Below, piece by piece: positions 8,405 through 17,423 of a stretch of DNA of 64,000 nt. Each line of letters opens with the position of its first letter. Positions within the stretch are counted from its first letter, which is position 1. The position numbers and the translations under genes are program-made. The stretch is from Schlesneria sp. (GTDB taxonomy: Bacteria > Planctomycetota > Planctomycetia > Planctomycetales > Planctomycetaceae), in assembly GCA_028291515.1 (NCBI GenBank), contig JAQGHU010000104.1, positions 1 to 64,000 on the forward strand, read 5' to 3'. Below the pieces are notes generated by a model that searched no databases, had not been told where the DNA came from, and worked only from the letters and a program-made list of their open reading frames with translations.

Positions 8405-9277
8405 ATGCACATCATGGGAAAAGTCGGTGTCTGGCTGGTGGTCGTAGTGGCCATCGCTTCGACCGTTTTGACCGCGAAGTTCATCCAGGTCCGCAACAGT
8501 TGGACGAAAAAAGATGTGACTCTGCAAAAAGCATATCAGACGCTGCAGCCTAAAATTGCTGATCTCAGCGAACAAGTGACGCGATTGGAAGCTGAACTGT
8601 TCCGCTCAAAAGAACTGTGGGGCCAGCATCTGAATGAAGTGGTCACAACCGTGCAGCGTCAACCGGAAGGGATTCTGGCGATTGATCGCGGAACCGATCA
8701 GGGTCTCCGTGAGAAAATGACCCTCTACGGTTTCGAGATCCTTCCAGATGGAAGCAGCGTCTATCGCGGCGATTTTACGGTGACGACGGCGCGCAATGCA
8801 CAGGCCCAGTTGCAGCCCAACTGGCGAGTTCGTCCTGAAGATGTCGCGACGTGGCAGCAAAACGGGAAGTGGCGCTGGCGAAATCTGGTTCCACCAGGAA
8901 TTCAGCCGAATTATGACCAACAGATTCTGGGGATCGCCAAAGCGGACGATACTTTGACCGAGCGAAAGAAGAAGCTGACCACAGAAGTTGCCTTGGGAAA
9001 AGCGGCTGAAGCACAAAAGGATCTGCGCGAAGCAGAATTGAGCGGTGGCGATCAGCTCTCCAAAGATCCTGCAGTCAGCGTCGAATACCGCGAAGGCCTG
9101 GTGGCCGCAATCGAGCAGACAGAAGAGGAACGCAACCAGGTTCTGCTAAAGGTGGACGCTCTTCGCCGTAAATTGCGGGCCGCTCAACAAAACGTTGAAC
9201 GATTGCAGACCGAGAATATCGAATTGGCTCGCAAGCTGCCCCAGGCACCGGCCGCGGCGGACCAAGCATCGAAGTGA
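8405..9277 (+). CDS. Membrane-anchored coiled-coil protein, unknown function
   Basis: About 290 aa. One N-terminal hydrophobic helix (VGVWLVVVVAIASTVL) looks like an uncleaved anchor. It is followed by a first heptad-rich region, a small folded-looking middle (residues about 85-175, Trp-containing), and a long Glu/Lys/Gln-rich coiled coil to the end (about residues 200-280). I do not recognise the family. The protein is probably periplasmic and structural or scaffolding. The ATG at 8405 is chosen because GAGGG lies 8 nt upstream. The gene precedes the rhomboid-like gene by about 100 bp and may be co-transcribed with it. Confidence 0.7.
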   Translation: MHIMGKVGVWLVVVVAIASTVLTAKFIQVRNSWTKKDVTLQKAYQTLQPKIADLSEQVTRLEAELFRSKELWGQHLNEVVTTVQRQPEGILAIDRGTDQGLREKMTLYGFEILPDGSSVYRGDFTVTTARNAQAQLQPNWRVRPEDVATWQQNGKWRWRNLVPPGIQPNYDQQILGIAKADDTLTERKKKLTTEVALGKAAEAQKDLREAELSGGDQLSKDPAVSVEYREGLVAAIEQTEEERNQVLLKVDALRRKLRAAQQNVERLQTENIELARKLPQAPAAADQASK

Positions 9278-9280
9278 TTG

Positions 9281-9297
9281 GTCCGGTCGATCCGGAC
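9281..9297 (+). terminator. Possible weak hairpin after the coiled-coil gene
   Basis: GTCCGG-TCGAT-CCGGAC immediately follows the stop codon at 9277. The stem is only 6 bp and no T-run follows, so it may attenuate transcription into the next gene or have no role. Confidence 0.3.
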
Positions 9298-9379
9298 AGT
9301 TTCAGTCGCCGTGCGTTGGCGGTTCCCCCCGCCTCGCGCGGCGTTCGTGTTTGAATTCCCTGATCACCGGATGTGAACC

Positions 9380-10303
9380 ATGGGTTTCGAGGATCGTGAA
9401 TACTTTCAGCAGAACAAGGCTTACACGTCCTGGGGAACTGACACCCCCAGCACGAAGCGACTGCTGATTATCACTGTGGTGGTATTCTTCGCCCAGTCGT
9501 TGTTGACTCGTGAAAGCGCTGATCTACAGCTGATTGCGAAGTTTCATTCGACAATCATTTCCTATGTCGACCAATGGTTCATGCTGGACGCGCCGGCGGC
9601 ACTCAGTGGCCAGGTTTGGCGAATCGTCACGTATGGGTTCTGCCATGACCGCCAAGCAGCGATCACGCTGGTCTTCAATATGGTGATGCTGTGGTTTATC
9701 GGCGGAAGATTGGAACGGATGTATGGCTCGCGCGAATTCATGCTGTACTACCTCGCGGCAACCATTTCTGCGGGACTGCTGTTCGTGGGGATCGGTGCGG
9801 CGACTCCGCTGCCGTTTCCTCTGGCGGGAGCAAATCCGGCGGTCATGGCTTTATTCGCCTTGTACGCTTTCCACTTTCCGCGAGAAGAGATCCTCTTCTT
9901 CTTTCTGATACCGATCCAGATTTTCGTGCTGCTGATGATTTATGTCGGCTTGGACATCTATAGCGTACTCCAAGCCATGCAGGGCGGAGCCCCCTGGCCC
10001 TACGCCGCGATCACGGCCGCCCACGTTTCTGGTGCCGGATTTGCCTTCCTCTACAAACATTACGACTGGCACCTGGACGGAATCTGGCGCGGTGTGACCG
10101 GTTGGCGAAAGTGGCTGCGACGTCGGGCAGTCTCCAGCCAACTTCGCGTCTTCGAACCATCCCCGGTTGCAGAAGAACTGGAGTCCAAAGTGGATGCCAT
10201 CCTGGCGAAGATCCACGAACACGGCTCCGAAAGCCTGACGGATGCTGAACGTGCAACCCTCGAAAAGGCTAGTCAACGCGAACGCAGCAAACGCAATATC
10301 TGA
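9380..10303 (+). CDS. Rhomboid-fold membrane protein, apparently lacking the catalytic serine
   Basis: 307 aa with six or so hydrophobic helices and the rhomboid hallmarks: WRIVTYGF, the FN...GGRLERMYGS region (Asn100 matching the oxyanion residue) and the TM6 histidine in AAHVSGAGFAFLY (His215). In active rhomboids the TM4 motif is GxSG; here it reads GANP (residues 150-153), so serine is replaced by Asn152. Cleavage by the usual Ser-His dyad should therefore be impossible, and the protein is best called a pseudoprotease or binding relative. A basic cytoplasmic tail (about residues 235-307) ends in a helical segment. The ATG at 9380 has weak upstream signal. No partner gene is evident. Confidence 0.85.
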   Translation: MGFEDREYFQQNKAYTSWGTDTPSTKRLLIITVVVFFAQSLLTRESADLQLIAKFHSTIISYVDQWFMLDAPAALSGQVWRIVTYGFCHDRQAAITLVFNMVMLWFIGGRLERMYGSREFMLYYLAATISAGLLFVGIGAATPLPFPLAGANPAVMALFALYAFHFPREEILFFFLIPIQIFVLLMIYVGLDIYSVLQAMQGGAPWPYAAITAAHVSGAGFAFLYKHYDWHLDGIWRGVTGWRKWLRRRAVSSQLRVFEPSPVAEELESKVDAILAKIHEHGSESLTDAERATLEKASQRERSKRNI

Positions 10304-10313
10304 TCGGCGTGCG

Positions 10314-11075
10314 CTATTTGGCCTTCCGATGCCGAAGCAGCCATTCGTAGATTTCAGGCGTCGCGTACGTCTGCGTCCAACTATCGTGGCCGACGCCGTG
10401 CATGATGGTCAACTTGACGTCTGCTTGACGCTCCTGCAGTTGCTTCTCCACCTCCAGGCAGTTTTCGACGAGCTGTTTATTGTCTCGGTCGCCGACAACG
10501 ATCCAAATCGGCAGCTTGGATGCCTGATCGATCACTGACAGCTTGGACGCATCGTCGACAAACGATAAGTCGCCTGTTCGACCGCAAATCGGAATCGCTG
10601 CGGCGAATCGATCAGGAGCCGCGATGACCAAGCCCCAGGTGCCTGATCCACCCATGCTCAGGCCCGTGACGTAGACCCGCGTCGAATCGATCGAGTACTT
10701 CTTCGCCAGGTCATCCAACAATGCCAGTAGCAAATCGGGCTCCCAGCGTTGCTTGTCGGGACACTGCGGCGACACGACCACAAACGGCATCTGCTGGCCT
10801 TGGCCGATCAGTTTTGGAGGCCCATGCTTTTTGACCTGCGAGATGTCCTGGCCACGTTCGCCGGAGCCGTGCAGGAACAGCAGTAGTGGGAACGATTCTT
10901 TCGTTTGGCCATAGTTTTGCGGCAGATACAGCAGGTATCCCAATTTCAACTCGGGAGCCTTGGGATTCTGAAATTCTTGAGCCACCTGCTGGCCTGGCTT
11001 CGGTTCATCGGCGTCAGCTGCAGTCACGAACACGGCGGTGAGCAAGAGCACAAATGTCAGCAACGGTGATTGCAT
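10314..11075 (-). CDS. Secreted alpha/beta-hydrolase esterase (PHB depolymerase/phospholipase-like)
   Basis: 253 aa with a clear signal peptide (cleavage probably after TAADA). The fold is shown by FLHGSGERG (oxyanion loop), the nucleophile elbow GLSMGG with Ser140, an acid in VVGDRDN (Asp196 or Asp198) and a late His in GVGHDSW (His230), so the catalytic triad is complete. The family comprises exported esterases annotated as dienelactone-hydrolase-like or prolyl-oligopeptidase-like; the substrate is unknown. It is convergent with the rhomboid-like gene and stops only 10 bp from it. Confidence 0.8.
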   Translation of the reverse strand: MQSPLLTFVLLLTAVFVTAADADEPKPGQQVAQEFQNPKAPELKLGYLLYLPQNYGQTKESFPLLLFLHGSGERGQDISQVKKHGPPKLIGQGQQMPFVVVSPQCPDKQRWEPDLLLALLDDLAKKYSIDSTRVYVTGLSMGGSGTWGLVIAAPDRFAAAIPICGRTGDLSFVDDASKLSVIDQASKLPIWIVVGDRDNKQLVENCLEVEKQLQERQADVKLTIMHGVGHDSWTQTYATPEIYEWLLRHRKAK

Positions 11076-11280
11076 CGCGGGTCACTCCGAAAACACTGGC
11101 AAGGTAGATCGGCGAATTGTGTCCGTATCCTAACGAGATCCGTGACGGCTAAGCCACTGAGCTGAAGTTGTTTGACTGGGGACACCGTATCCTTTGAGCC
11201 GCTGCATGAGGTCGCTATCATGCGGACACCTGCCGGATTTCCATTTCAGCACTGACCGCGTACCGATGGAGTGACTTTCG

Positions 11281-12294
11281 ATGAATTTCTTGCGGCCAGA
11301 TCTGGCTGGGCCAAGGCCCGCGCCGTTCCAGGCCCCTCAGGGCGATCTTGCGATCCTGGCGGGTAATGCCAACCCGCTGTTGGCTCAGAACATCGCGAAC
11401 ACCCTGGGCGTCCCGCTCACGCCGGCTCGGGCGCATGTCTTCAGCGAAGGAAATGTCTTTGTCCGCATCAAGGAAAACGTGCGCGGCAAAGATGTTTTCG
11501 TCATTCAAGGTTGCCACTACCCCGTCAACGACAACTTCATGGAGTTGCTGTTCTGGATCGATGCGGCTCGTCGAGCGAGTGCACAGAATGTCACGGCTGT
11601 CATTCCATTCTTCAGCTATGCTCAAGGCGACAAGAAGGACGAACCGCGAGTTTCCATTCGGGCTCGCGTCTGTGCCGATGCGATCGAAGCGGCCGGTGCC
11701 GACCGCGTCCTGACGATGGACTTGCACAGCCCACAGATCCAGGGCTTCTTCCGCGTTCCGGTCGATCACCTGTATGGTCGGAATGTGCTGGTCGAGCAGT
11801 TCAAACAACTGAAGGTTCCCAATGTCGTTGTTTGCAGTCCCGACGTCGGATTTGCCAAAGGTGCTGCCGCTTATGCGGGGCTGTTGTCAGCTCCCGTCGT
11901 GATCGGCAATAAGCATCGAGCCGACCACACGGAAACGGTGCAGATCCTGGAAGTGATCGGTGATGTGCGCGATAAGAATGTCTTCCTCGTCGATGATCTG
12001 ACGATCACCGGCAATTCGCTGGTCGAAATGGCTCGCGTGCTCAAGACTCGTGGAGCTCGCGACATCTATGTGGCGGTGACTCACGGCGTGCTTTCGAAGG
12101 GGGCGGCCGATCGAATTGCCAATAGCGACATCAAGCGGATGTTCATCACGGATACAATCGAAAATTCGTTCGATCCGCTTCCTCCCAACGTGGAAGTTGT
12201 CTCGGTCGCACACCTGATGGCGGCGGCAATTCGTTCGATCCACGATCGAACCAGCATCAGCATGCTGTTCCCTGACCGACCGATCCCCGAATAA
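11281..12294 (+). CDS. prs: Ribose-phosphate pyrophosphokinase (PRPP synthase)
   Basis: 337 aa. It makes PRPP from ribose 5-phosphate and ATP for purine, pyrimidine, His, Trp and NAD synthesis. The PRPP-binding loop reads VDDLTITGNS, and DLHSPQIQGFF and VPVDHLYG are family signatures. The catalytic loop normally containing YARQDR here reads YAQGDKKDEPRVSI, a variant lacking the usual arginine. It is therefore a divergent subfamily, although the overall fold is conserved. GGAG lies about 9 nt upstream of the ATG. It is followed after 159 bp by a GlcF-like gene, with no obvious functional link. Confidence 0.9.
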   Translation: MNFLRPDLAGPRPAPFQAPQGDLAILAGNANPLLAQNIANTLGVPLTPARAHVFSEGNVFVRIKENVRGKDVFVIQGCHYPVNDNFMELLFWIDAARRASAQNVTAVIPFFSYAQGDKKDEPRVSIRARVCADAIEAAGADRVLTMDLHSPQIQGFFRVPVDHLYGRNVLVEQFKQLKVPNVVVCSPDVGFAKGAAAYAGLLSAPVVIGNKHRADHTETVQILEVIGDVRDKNVFLVDDLTITGNSLVEMARVLKTRGARDIYVAVTHGVLSKGAADRIANSDIKRMFITDTIENSFDPLPPNVEVVSVAHLMAAAIRSIHDRTSISMLFPDRPIPE

Positions 12295-12453
12295 TCTGAC
12301 GTGGCGGCCAGTCCGTCGCGCGAAACCAAGACCGCCCTTGAGGATCGAATTGAAATCGACGACCATTGAAGTTGCGACGGTTCAGTGGGTGAACGAGTCG
12401 CAGTTCGAATTGAGTTCTCGCCGATGGCTCACCAGAGCCAGTGAAGGATCGCA

Positions 12454-13803
12454 GTGGGCATGTCAGATACTGTCGCATCGCAATCGCCGACGTTGCCGCC
12501 CATCGGGAGTGGCATCGACTATGAGAAGTTCCTCGACTGCGTTCACTGCGGTCTGTGTACGGCGTCCTGCCCGACTTATCTGGAAACGGGCGACGAAAAC
12601 AATAGCCCCCGCGGCCGCATCTACTTGATGCGAGCCGTCACGGATGGGCGATTGGAACTGACGAAGTCCGTCAAAAGACATCTCGATTTGTGCCTGGACT
12701 GTCGCAGTTGCGAATCAGCGTGTCCTTCCGGCGTGCAATACGGTCGGCTGATCGAACCATTCCGAATCGAAACCCAGCAGCGTGAAGCGTCGGAAAAGAA
12801 GATCCGCCCCGGTTGGTTTCAGACGTGGATCCTGTATGGCCTGTTTCCGTATCCCAAAAGACTCCGCTGGGCGTTGATGCCTGCGAAACTAGCTCAGTGG
12901 ACGGGAATGGACCGACTCGCCGAACGGACAGGATTGCTGCGATTACTTCCAGAGAAGCTGCGTCGCATGCAGCGACTGTTGCCTCCCCTGCAGAAGCGCG
13001 AGCCTCAGCTTCCTGAATTTTTACCAGCCATTGGGCCTCGACGGGCGCGAGTCGCGTTGTTCACGGGGTGCGTGGCCGAGGCGATGTTTCATCACGTGAA
13101 CTGGGCCACTGCCCGAGTTCTGCAGCAGAATGGCTGCGACGTTGTGATTCCACGCAACCAAGCATGCTGTGGAGCCATCCACTATCACAGCGGCGCCGGA
13201 GAACCAGCACTCGAACTTGCCAAAACAAATGCCGCGGCGTTCCAGTCCAACGACATCGATGCGGTCATTATCAATGTGGCCGGTTGCGGATCGATGTTGA
13301 AAGACTACGGACACGTCGGAGAAGAACTGGTCAAGCAGGACCAGATGGTACGGACCTCGCTGGAACACTTTGCCGGGAAGGTGAAAGATGTCTCCGAGTT
13401 CTTAATGCAATTGGGACCTATTGCGCCGAAAGGCGAAGTGCCGCTACAGGCGACTTACCATGACGCCTGCCATCTCTGCCATGCTCAGAAGATTCGTGAG
13501 CAACCGCGCGACTTGTTGGCACTGGTCCCTGGCCTGAAGCTGGTTCCTCTGGCCGAGTCCGAAATCTGTTGTGGCGCGGCGGGCAGCTACAACCTCACCG
13601 AGCCCGAAATGGCTGATCGCCTGGCCGATCGCAAGCTGAAGAACATTCTGGCGACACGCGCCAAGGCTCTGATCAGCGGCAATGCCGGCTGTTCACTACA
13701 GATCCAAGCTGCACTGCGTCAGGCTGGAGCCCCGATCTGGGTCGCCCACCCGATGGAGATTCTGGATCTCAGCTATCGAGGGCTAAAGCCGCCAGTTATC
13801 TAG
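12454..13803 (+). CDS. glcF: Glycolate oxidase iron-sulfur subunit-like protein (two 4Fe-4S, two CCG domains)
   Basis: 449 aa. Two 4Fe-4S motifs are visible: CVHCGLCTASCP (Cys29, 32, 35, 39) and CLDCRSCESACP (Cys80, 83, 86, 90). Two CCG domains follow (CCGAIHYHSG, and YHDACHLCHAQ with CCGAAGSYN), matching GlcF, which passes electrons from glycolate/lactate dehydrogenases to the membrane. The usual partners GlcD and GlcE are not adjacent, so the flavoprotein partner must be elsewhere. Start: the GTG at 12454 has AAGGA upstream at good spacing; the ATG at 12460 is the alternative. A glycerate 2-kinase at 30367 belongs to the same metabolic area. Confidence 0.85.
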   Translation: MGMSDTVASQSPTLPPIGSGIDYEKFLDCVHCGLCTASCPTYLETGDENNSPRGRIYLMRAVTDGRLELTKSVKRHLDLCLDCRSCESACPSGVQYGRLIEPFRIETQQREASEKKIRPGWFQTWILYGLFPYPKRLRWALMPAKLAQWTGMDRLAERTGLLRLLPEKLRRMQRLLPPLQKREPQLPEFLPAIGPRRARVALFTGCVAEAMFHHVNWATARVLQQNGCDVVIPRNQACCGAIHYHSGAGEPALELAKTNAAAFQSNDIDAVIINVAGCGSMLKDYGHVGEELVKQDQMVRTSLEHFAGKVKDVSEFLMQLGPIAPKGEVPLQATYHDACHLCHAQKIREQPRDLLALVPGLKLVPLAESEICCGAAGSYNLTEPEMADRLADRKLKNILATRAKALISGNAGCSLQIQAALRQAGAPIWVAHPMEILDLSYRGLKPPVI

Positions 13804-13855
13804 TTCGGGCGCACCCGCCGACGTCGTGGGACAAGCTCCGTCGTTTGTGCATCGA

Positions 13856-13899
13856 CACCGTCCAGTGACTCGCTAGATTCCCGCCTGCGCGGGAATGAC
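13856..13899. repeat. Dispersed palindromic repeat, core TCCCGCCTGCGCGGGA (family B, copy 1)
   Basis: The palindromic core at 13877-13899 is preceded by a 19-nt unit (13856-13874). Both parts recur in the 27334-27454 element, with the 19-nt unit in inverted orientation. It lies between glcF and the sugar-dehydrogenase fusion gene. The core resembles widespread bacterial REP-like hairpins and could also work as a transcription-stopping stem. Confidence 0.75.
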
Positions 13900-14002
13900 G
13901 GTAATTGGCGTCAGACATGAAATTGCGATCAGTTCTGGCCACAATGCCATGCAGTGCCCTTCTTGATTGCCGTTCGCTGATTACCCTCGATCGAGGTATC
14001 AC

Positions 14003-16303
14003 ATGTCTCGTGCGAAGATCTGGCTGTTTGCAATTTCGGTGTTGCTCGAGTGTGGCATGACGTGGGCAGCCGATGCTCCGGTGTCGGGGTCGACCGAACG
14101 AAAGCCGTTCGGCATCGAAAACCGCGAACTCTGGACGACGGGAAATATTCATGGGACGCCCGAGCCCCCTGACCGATTCATGACGCAAGATGCGTTTCCG
14201 ATGCTCAAGTTCTTTGAGCCATTGTCAGTCGGAAAAGTGCCCGGCAAGAATCAGTTCGGCGTCGCGACTCGACCGGGAAAGATCTACGTCTTCGAGAATC
14301 GCCCGGATGTCAAACAGGCCGAGTTGATTCTGGACGTGAAACACACGACCTATGGCGTGGTGTTCCATCCGCAGTTTGCGACCAATCGTCAGTTGTTTGT
14401 CATGTACAACAAGCCTGGCGAGCCAAGCGATAAGGGTAGCCAGGTCTCTCGATTTGAGGTTCGCAACGGGGCTTCGCCTGAAGCAACGTCGAAGACGGAA
14501 CAGGTGATCTTTGAGTGGCCTTCAGGAGGGCACAACGGGGGCTGTCTAAGGTTTGGTCCAGACGGATATCTCTACTTGGCGACGGGCGATGGCAGCGGCA
14601 TCGCCGACGGGCTGGAGACGGGGCAGAACATCAATGATGTCTTAGCATCGATCCTGCGGATCGATGTCGATCGCACGGAAGGAAATCTTCCCTATTCAAT
14701 TCCCAAGGACAATCCCTTCGTCGGTCGGAAGGATGCTCGCGGCGAGATCTGGTCGTTTGGCCATCGACAAGTCTGGAAGTTCAGTTTCGACGACCAACTG
14801 CGATTGTGGGCTGCCGATGTGGGGCAGGATTTGTGGGAGATGATCTATCTGGTTCAACGCGGCGGCAACTACGGGTGGAGCATCAACGAGGGGAGCCATC
14901 CGTTCCGTCCTGAGCGTACCAAAGGGCCGGGCGACTTCCAGAAACCAATTGTGGAGCATCCTCATAGCGACTTTCGGTCCATCACGGGGGGCTATGTCTA
15001 TGAAGCCGATCGATTGCCCGAATTGAAGGGGGCGTACATCTACGGCGACTACGACACGGGAAAGTTGTGGTCATTGAAGTACGAAGATGGCAAAGTCGCT
15101 TCACACCAGCAACTGGCGGACACGCAGATTCGGATCGTGGAATTTGCGCAGGACGCGGCAGGAGAAGTGTATCTCGTCGACTTCGCCGGGGGCGGGTTAC
15201 ATCGCATTGTCCCTGCGCCGCCCGTCACAGTGACGAAACCATTTCCTAGAAAACTGAGCCATACCGGACTGTTCACTTCTACAAAGGATAATCATCCGGC
15301 CAAAGGGTTGATTCCCTATTCGGTCAATGCGCCACTGTGGTCTGATCACGCTGAGAAAGACCGGTGGATCGCCTTGCCCGGCGAGACGCAGATCGAATTC
15401 GATGATGTCGTCTATCCGCATGGGCCTGCTTATCCAGATTTGGGTTGGCGGTTTCCCGACGGCGCAGTTCTGGTGAAAACGTTTTCCATCGACATGGAAG
15501 CGGGCAATTCTGCCAGCCGCAAACGTTTGGAGACTCGGATCCTGCAACACCGCAAGATGCCTGGCAACGATGACGAATATGGCGCTCAGTTCTGGTACGG
15601 CTACACCTACATCTGGAACGATGAACAAACCGATGCCGAATTACTGGGGCCGGCAGGGCTCGATCAAAAACTGGTGATCAAGGATGCGTCTGCAGCCGGG
15701 GGATTACGAGAACAGACTTGGCACTACCCAAGTCGGGCGGAATGCACCCTGTGTCATACGATGGCGGCGAAATACGTGCTGGGCGTGACCACGCTGCAGA
15801 TGAATAAAGATCATGATTATCACGGAGTGACTGCAAATCAGTTGGCAACATTGGAACACCTCGGTGTCTTCAAAGAGAAGCTACCTAAGCCGCCTGCGGA
15901 ACTTCCAAGTCTGGTGGACTATCACGACCAGGGAGGGGACTTAAATTTACGAGCCCGTTCCTATCTGCATGCGAACTGTGCCCATTGCCATCGGACCTGG
16001 GGTGGCGGCAATGCCGAGTTCGAACTGCATGCTTCGCCACCTCTCAAGGAAACGCGCACGGTCAATACAAAGCCGGGGCAGGGGACATTCAAGTTTGATG
16101 ATCCCCGCGTGCTGGTCCCTGGCAATCCCGATCGATCCTTGATCGTGCAACGAATGCGTCTGGATGGACTCGGCAAGATGCCACATGTGGCATCCAACGA
16201 GAAAGATCAAGCAGCGATCTCTCTGCTTCGAGATTGGGTTCAAAGCTTGTCAGATGAAAGTCGGTTAGAGCAACCGGGTGCGATCCGCCCAAAGCGGAAC
16301 TAG
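14003..16303 (+). CDS. Exported glucose/sorbosone dehydrogenase-like beta-propeller fused to a dihaem c-type domain (SO2930/HNE_0200-like)
   Basis: About 766 aa. A signal peptide (MSRAKIWLFAISVLL...WAAD) leads into a six-bladed propeller related to PQQ-dependent sugar dehydrogenases (motifs GHNGGCLRFGPDGYLYLATGDG, LWAADVGQDLWEMIY and GNYGWSINEG are characteristic). The C-terminal part carries two CxxCH haem-attachment sites, CTLCH near residue 581 and CAHCH near residue 659. It should oxidise a substrate in the periplasm and pass electrons to its own haems; the substrate is unknown. The ATG at 14003 is chosen because GAGG lies 7 nt upstream and the signal peptide begins there. It is monocistronic as far as can be seen. 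Confidence 0.85.
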   Translation: MSRAKIWLFAISVLLECGMTWAADAPVSGSTERKPFGIENRELWTTGNIHGTPEPPDRFMTQDAFPMLKFFEPLSVGKVPGKNQFGVATRPGKIYVFENRPDVKQAELILDVKHTTYGVVFHPQFATNRQLFVMYNKPGEPSDKGSQVSRFEVRNGASPEATSKTEQVIFEWPSGGHNGGCLRFGPDGYLYLATGDGSGIADGLETGQNINDVLASILRIDVDRTEGNLPYSIPKDNPFVGRKDARGEIWSFGHRQVWKFSFDDQLRLWAADVGQDLWEMIYLVQRGGNYGWSINEGSHPFRPERTKGPGDFQKPIVEHPHSDFRSITGGYVYEADRLPELKGAYIYGDYDTGKLWSLKYEDGKVASHQQLADTQIRIVEFAQDAAGEVYLVDFAGGGLHRIVPAPPVTVTKPFPRKLSHTGLFTSTKDNHPAKGLIPYSVNAPLWSDHAEKDRWIALPGETQIEFDDVVYPHGPAYPDLGWRFPDGAVLVKTFSIDMEAGNSASRKRLETRILQHRKMPGNDDEYGAQFWYGYTYIWNDEQTDAELLGPAGLDQKLVIKDASAAGGLREQTWHYPSRAECTLCHTMAAKYVLGVTTLQMNKDHDYHGVTANQLATLEHLGVFKEKLPKPPAELPSLVDYHDQGGDLNLRARSYLHANCAHCHRTWGGGNAEFELHASPPLKETRTVNTKPGQGTFKFDDPRVLVPGNPDRSLIVQRMRLDGLGKMPHVASNEKDQAAISLLRDWVQSLSDESRLEQPGAIRPKRN

Positions 16304-16453
16304 ATCGCACGTTGATGAATCTGATTCTCTCCACCATTTTCGAAAGATTTCATATCGCATCATCGCGAGCCGATTTGTATGATCTGTTTCAATCACTTGG
16401 GGCTGTTCGGGATTGATCACTTCGAGATTTCACTTCTGCTCAAAGGTGACACG

Positions 16454-17401
16454 ATGGTTTCTCGACGGAAGATTCGCCAATCAGGATTCACCCTAATCGA
16501 GTTATTGGTCGTCATCGCCATTATCGCAGTCTTGATCGCACTGCTGCTTCCCGCCGTTCAGCAGGCACGAGAAGCGGCTCGGCGGACGCAGTGCAAAAAC
16601 AATCTCAAGCAGATCGGTTTGGCTCTGCACAACTATCACGATTCCGTCCAGGTGTTCCCCTATTGCAGCACGTATGTCTTCAGTGCGAACAGGCATACCT
16701 GGGTGGAATTGATTATGCCGTACATTGACAACGCTCCGTTGTATAATCAGATCAACTTCAGTCTTTCCAACGATGCCACAACACCGACCAACAATCAGGC
16801 ACTGTTCGCCAAGCAAGGGTTTGCGTTTATTAAATGCCCGTCAAATCCTTATACAGACAAATTTTTGTGTAAGAATGGTCAGCAATTCAATGAGTATCCT
16901 GTTCCGATTCAGGGGCTGTACTACCCGTTGATGTCCGGATCGATCACCCCTGACTACATCCCACCTGATTGCGGCTGCGAGAATTGCTTCTGCAATACGG
17001 AATCGGTCGCCAATCATAGTTGGAATAATTCAGAAGCCCACGGGACATTTCCGGGCATTTTCAATCGTGGAGTAACCACGTCTCGAATGAGAGACGTTTC
17101 CGACGGAACCAGCAATACGATGTTGGCAGCAGAACGCAATGCGGAAGAATGCGGTTGGGGCGGGGCCTTCAGTGCCAACTTCACCAATGTCTACACGGGG
17201 CAGAAGATGAACAGCCCGACGCGCACCACCGTGACGAACGGTGATTGGTGGAAGAACTGCGGCGCCTCCAGTTACCACGTCGGAGGTATTCATGCACTGA
17301 TGGCGGACGGGGCGGTCCGATTCCTCAGCAACAACATCGATCATCGTGTCTACTGTTATATGGGTGACAAAGATGATCGACAGGTTTTCTCAGATCAATA
17401 G
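16454..17401 (+). CDS. DUF1559 prepilin-like protein
   Basis: About 315 aa. The N-terminus has a class III prepilin leader: basic MVSRRKIRQ, then the processing site [26 protein letters not shown], so a prepilin peptidase would cut after Gly. The DUF1559 core follows ([28 protein letters not shown]), and the C-terminal motif [13 protein letters not shown] is typical. Planctomycetes carry many copies; a pseudopilin or surface role is assumed but unproven. The ATG at 16454 is preferred because the leader begins there, although the frame is open from 16379. The lipoprotein gene 22 bp downstream is a common partner. Confidence 0.9.
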   Translation: MVSRRKIRQSGFTLIELLVVIAIIAVLIALLLPAVQQAREAARRTQCKNNLKQIGLALHNYHDSVQVFPYCSTYVFSANRHTWVELIMPYIDNAPLYNQINFSLSNDATTPTNNQALFAKQGFAFIKCPSNPYTDKFLCKNGQQFNEYPVPIQGLYYPLMSGSITPDYIPPDCGCENCFCNTESVANHSWNNSEAHGTFPGIFNRGVTTSRMRDVSDGTSNTMLAAERNAEECGWGGAFSANFTNVYTGQKMNSPTRTTVTNGDWWKNCGASSYHVGGIHALMADGAVRFLSNNIDHRVYCYMGDKDDRQVFSDQ

Positions 17402-17423
17402 TACTCCTCTGAACCTAATCACA

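Noticed and set aside
13796-14188. Minus-strand frame across family B copy 1
   Set aside because: Read-through of the repeat and of the antisense strand of the dehydrogenase fusion gene.
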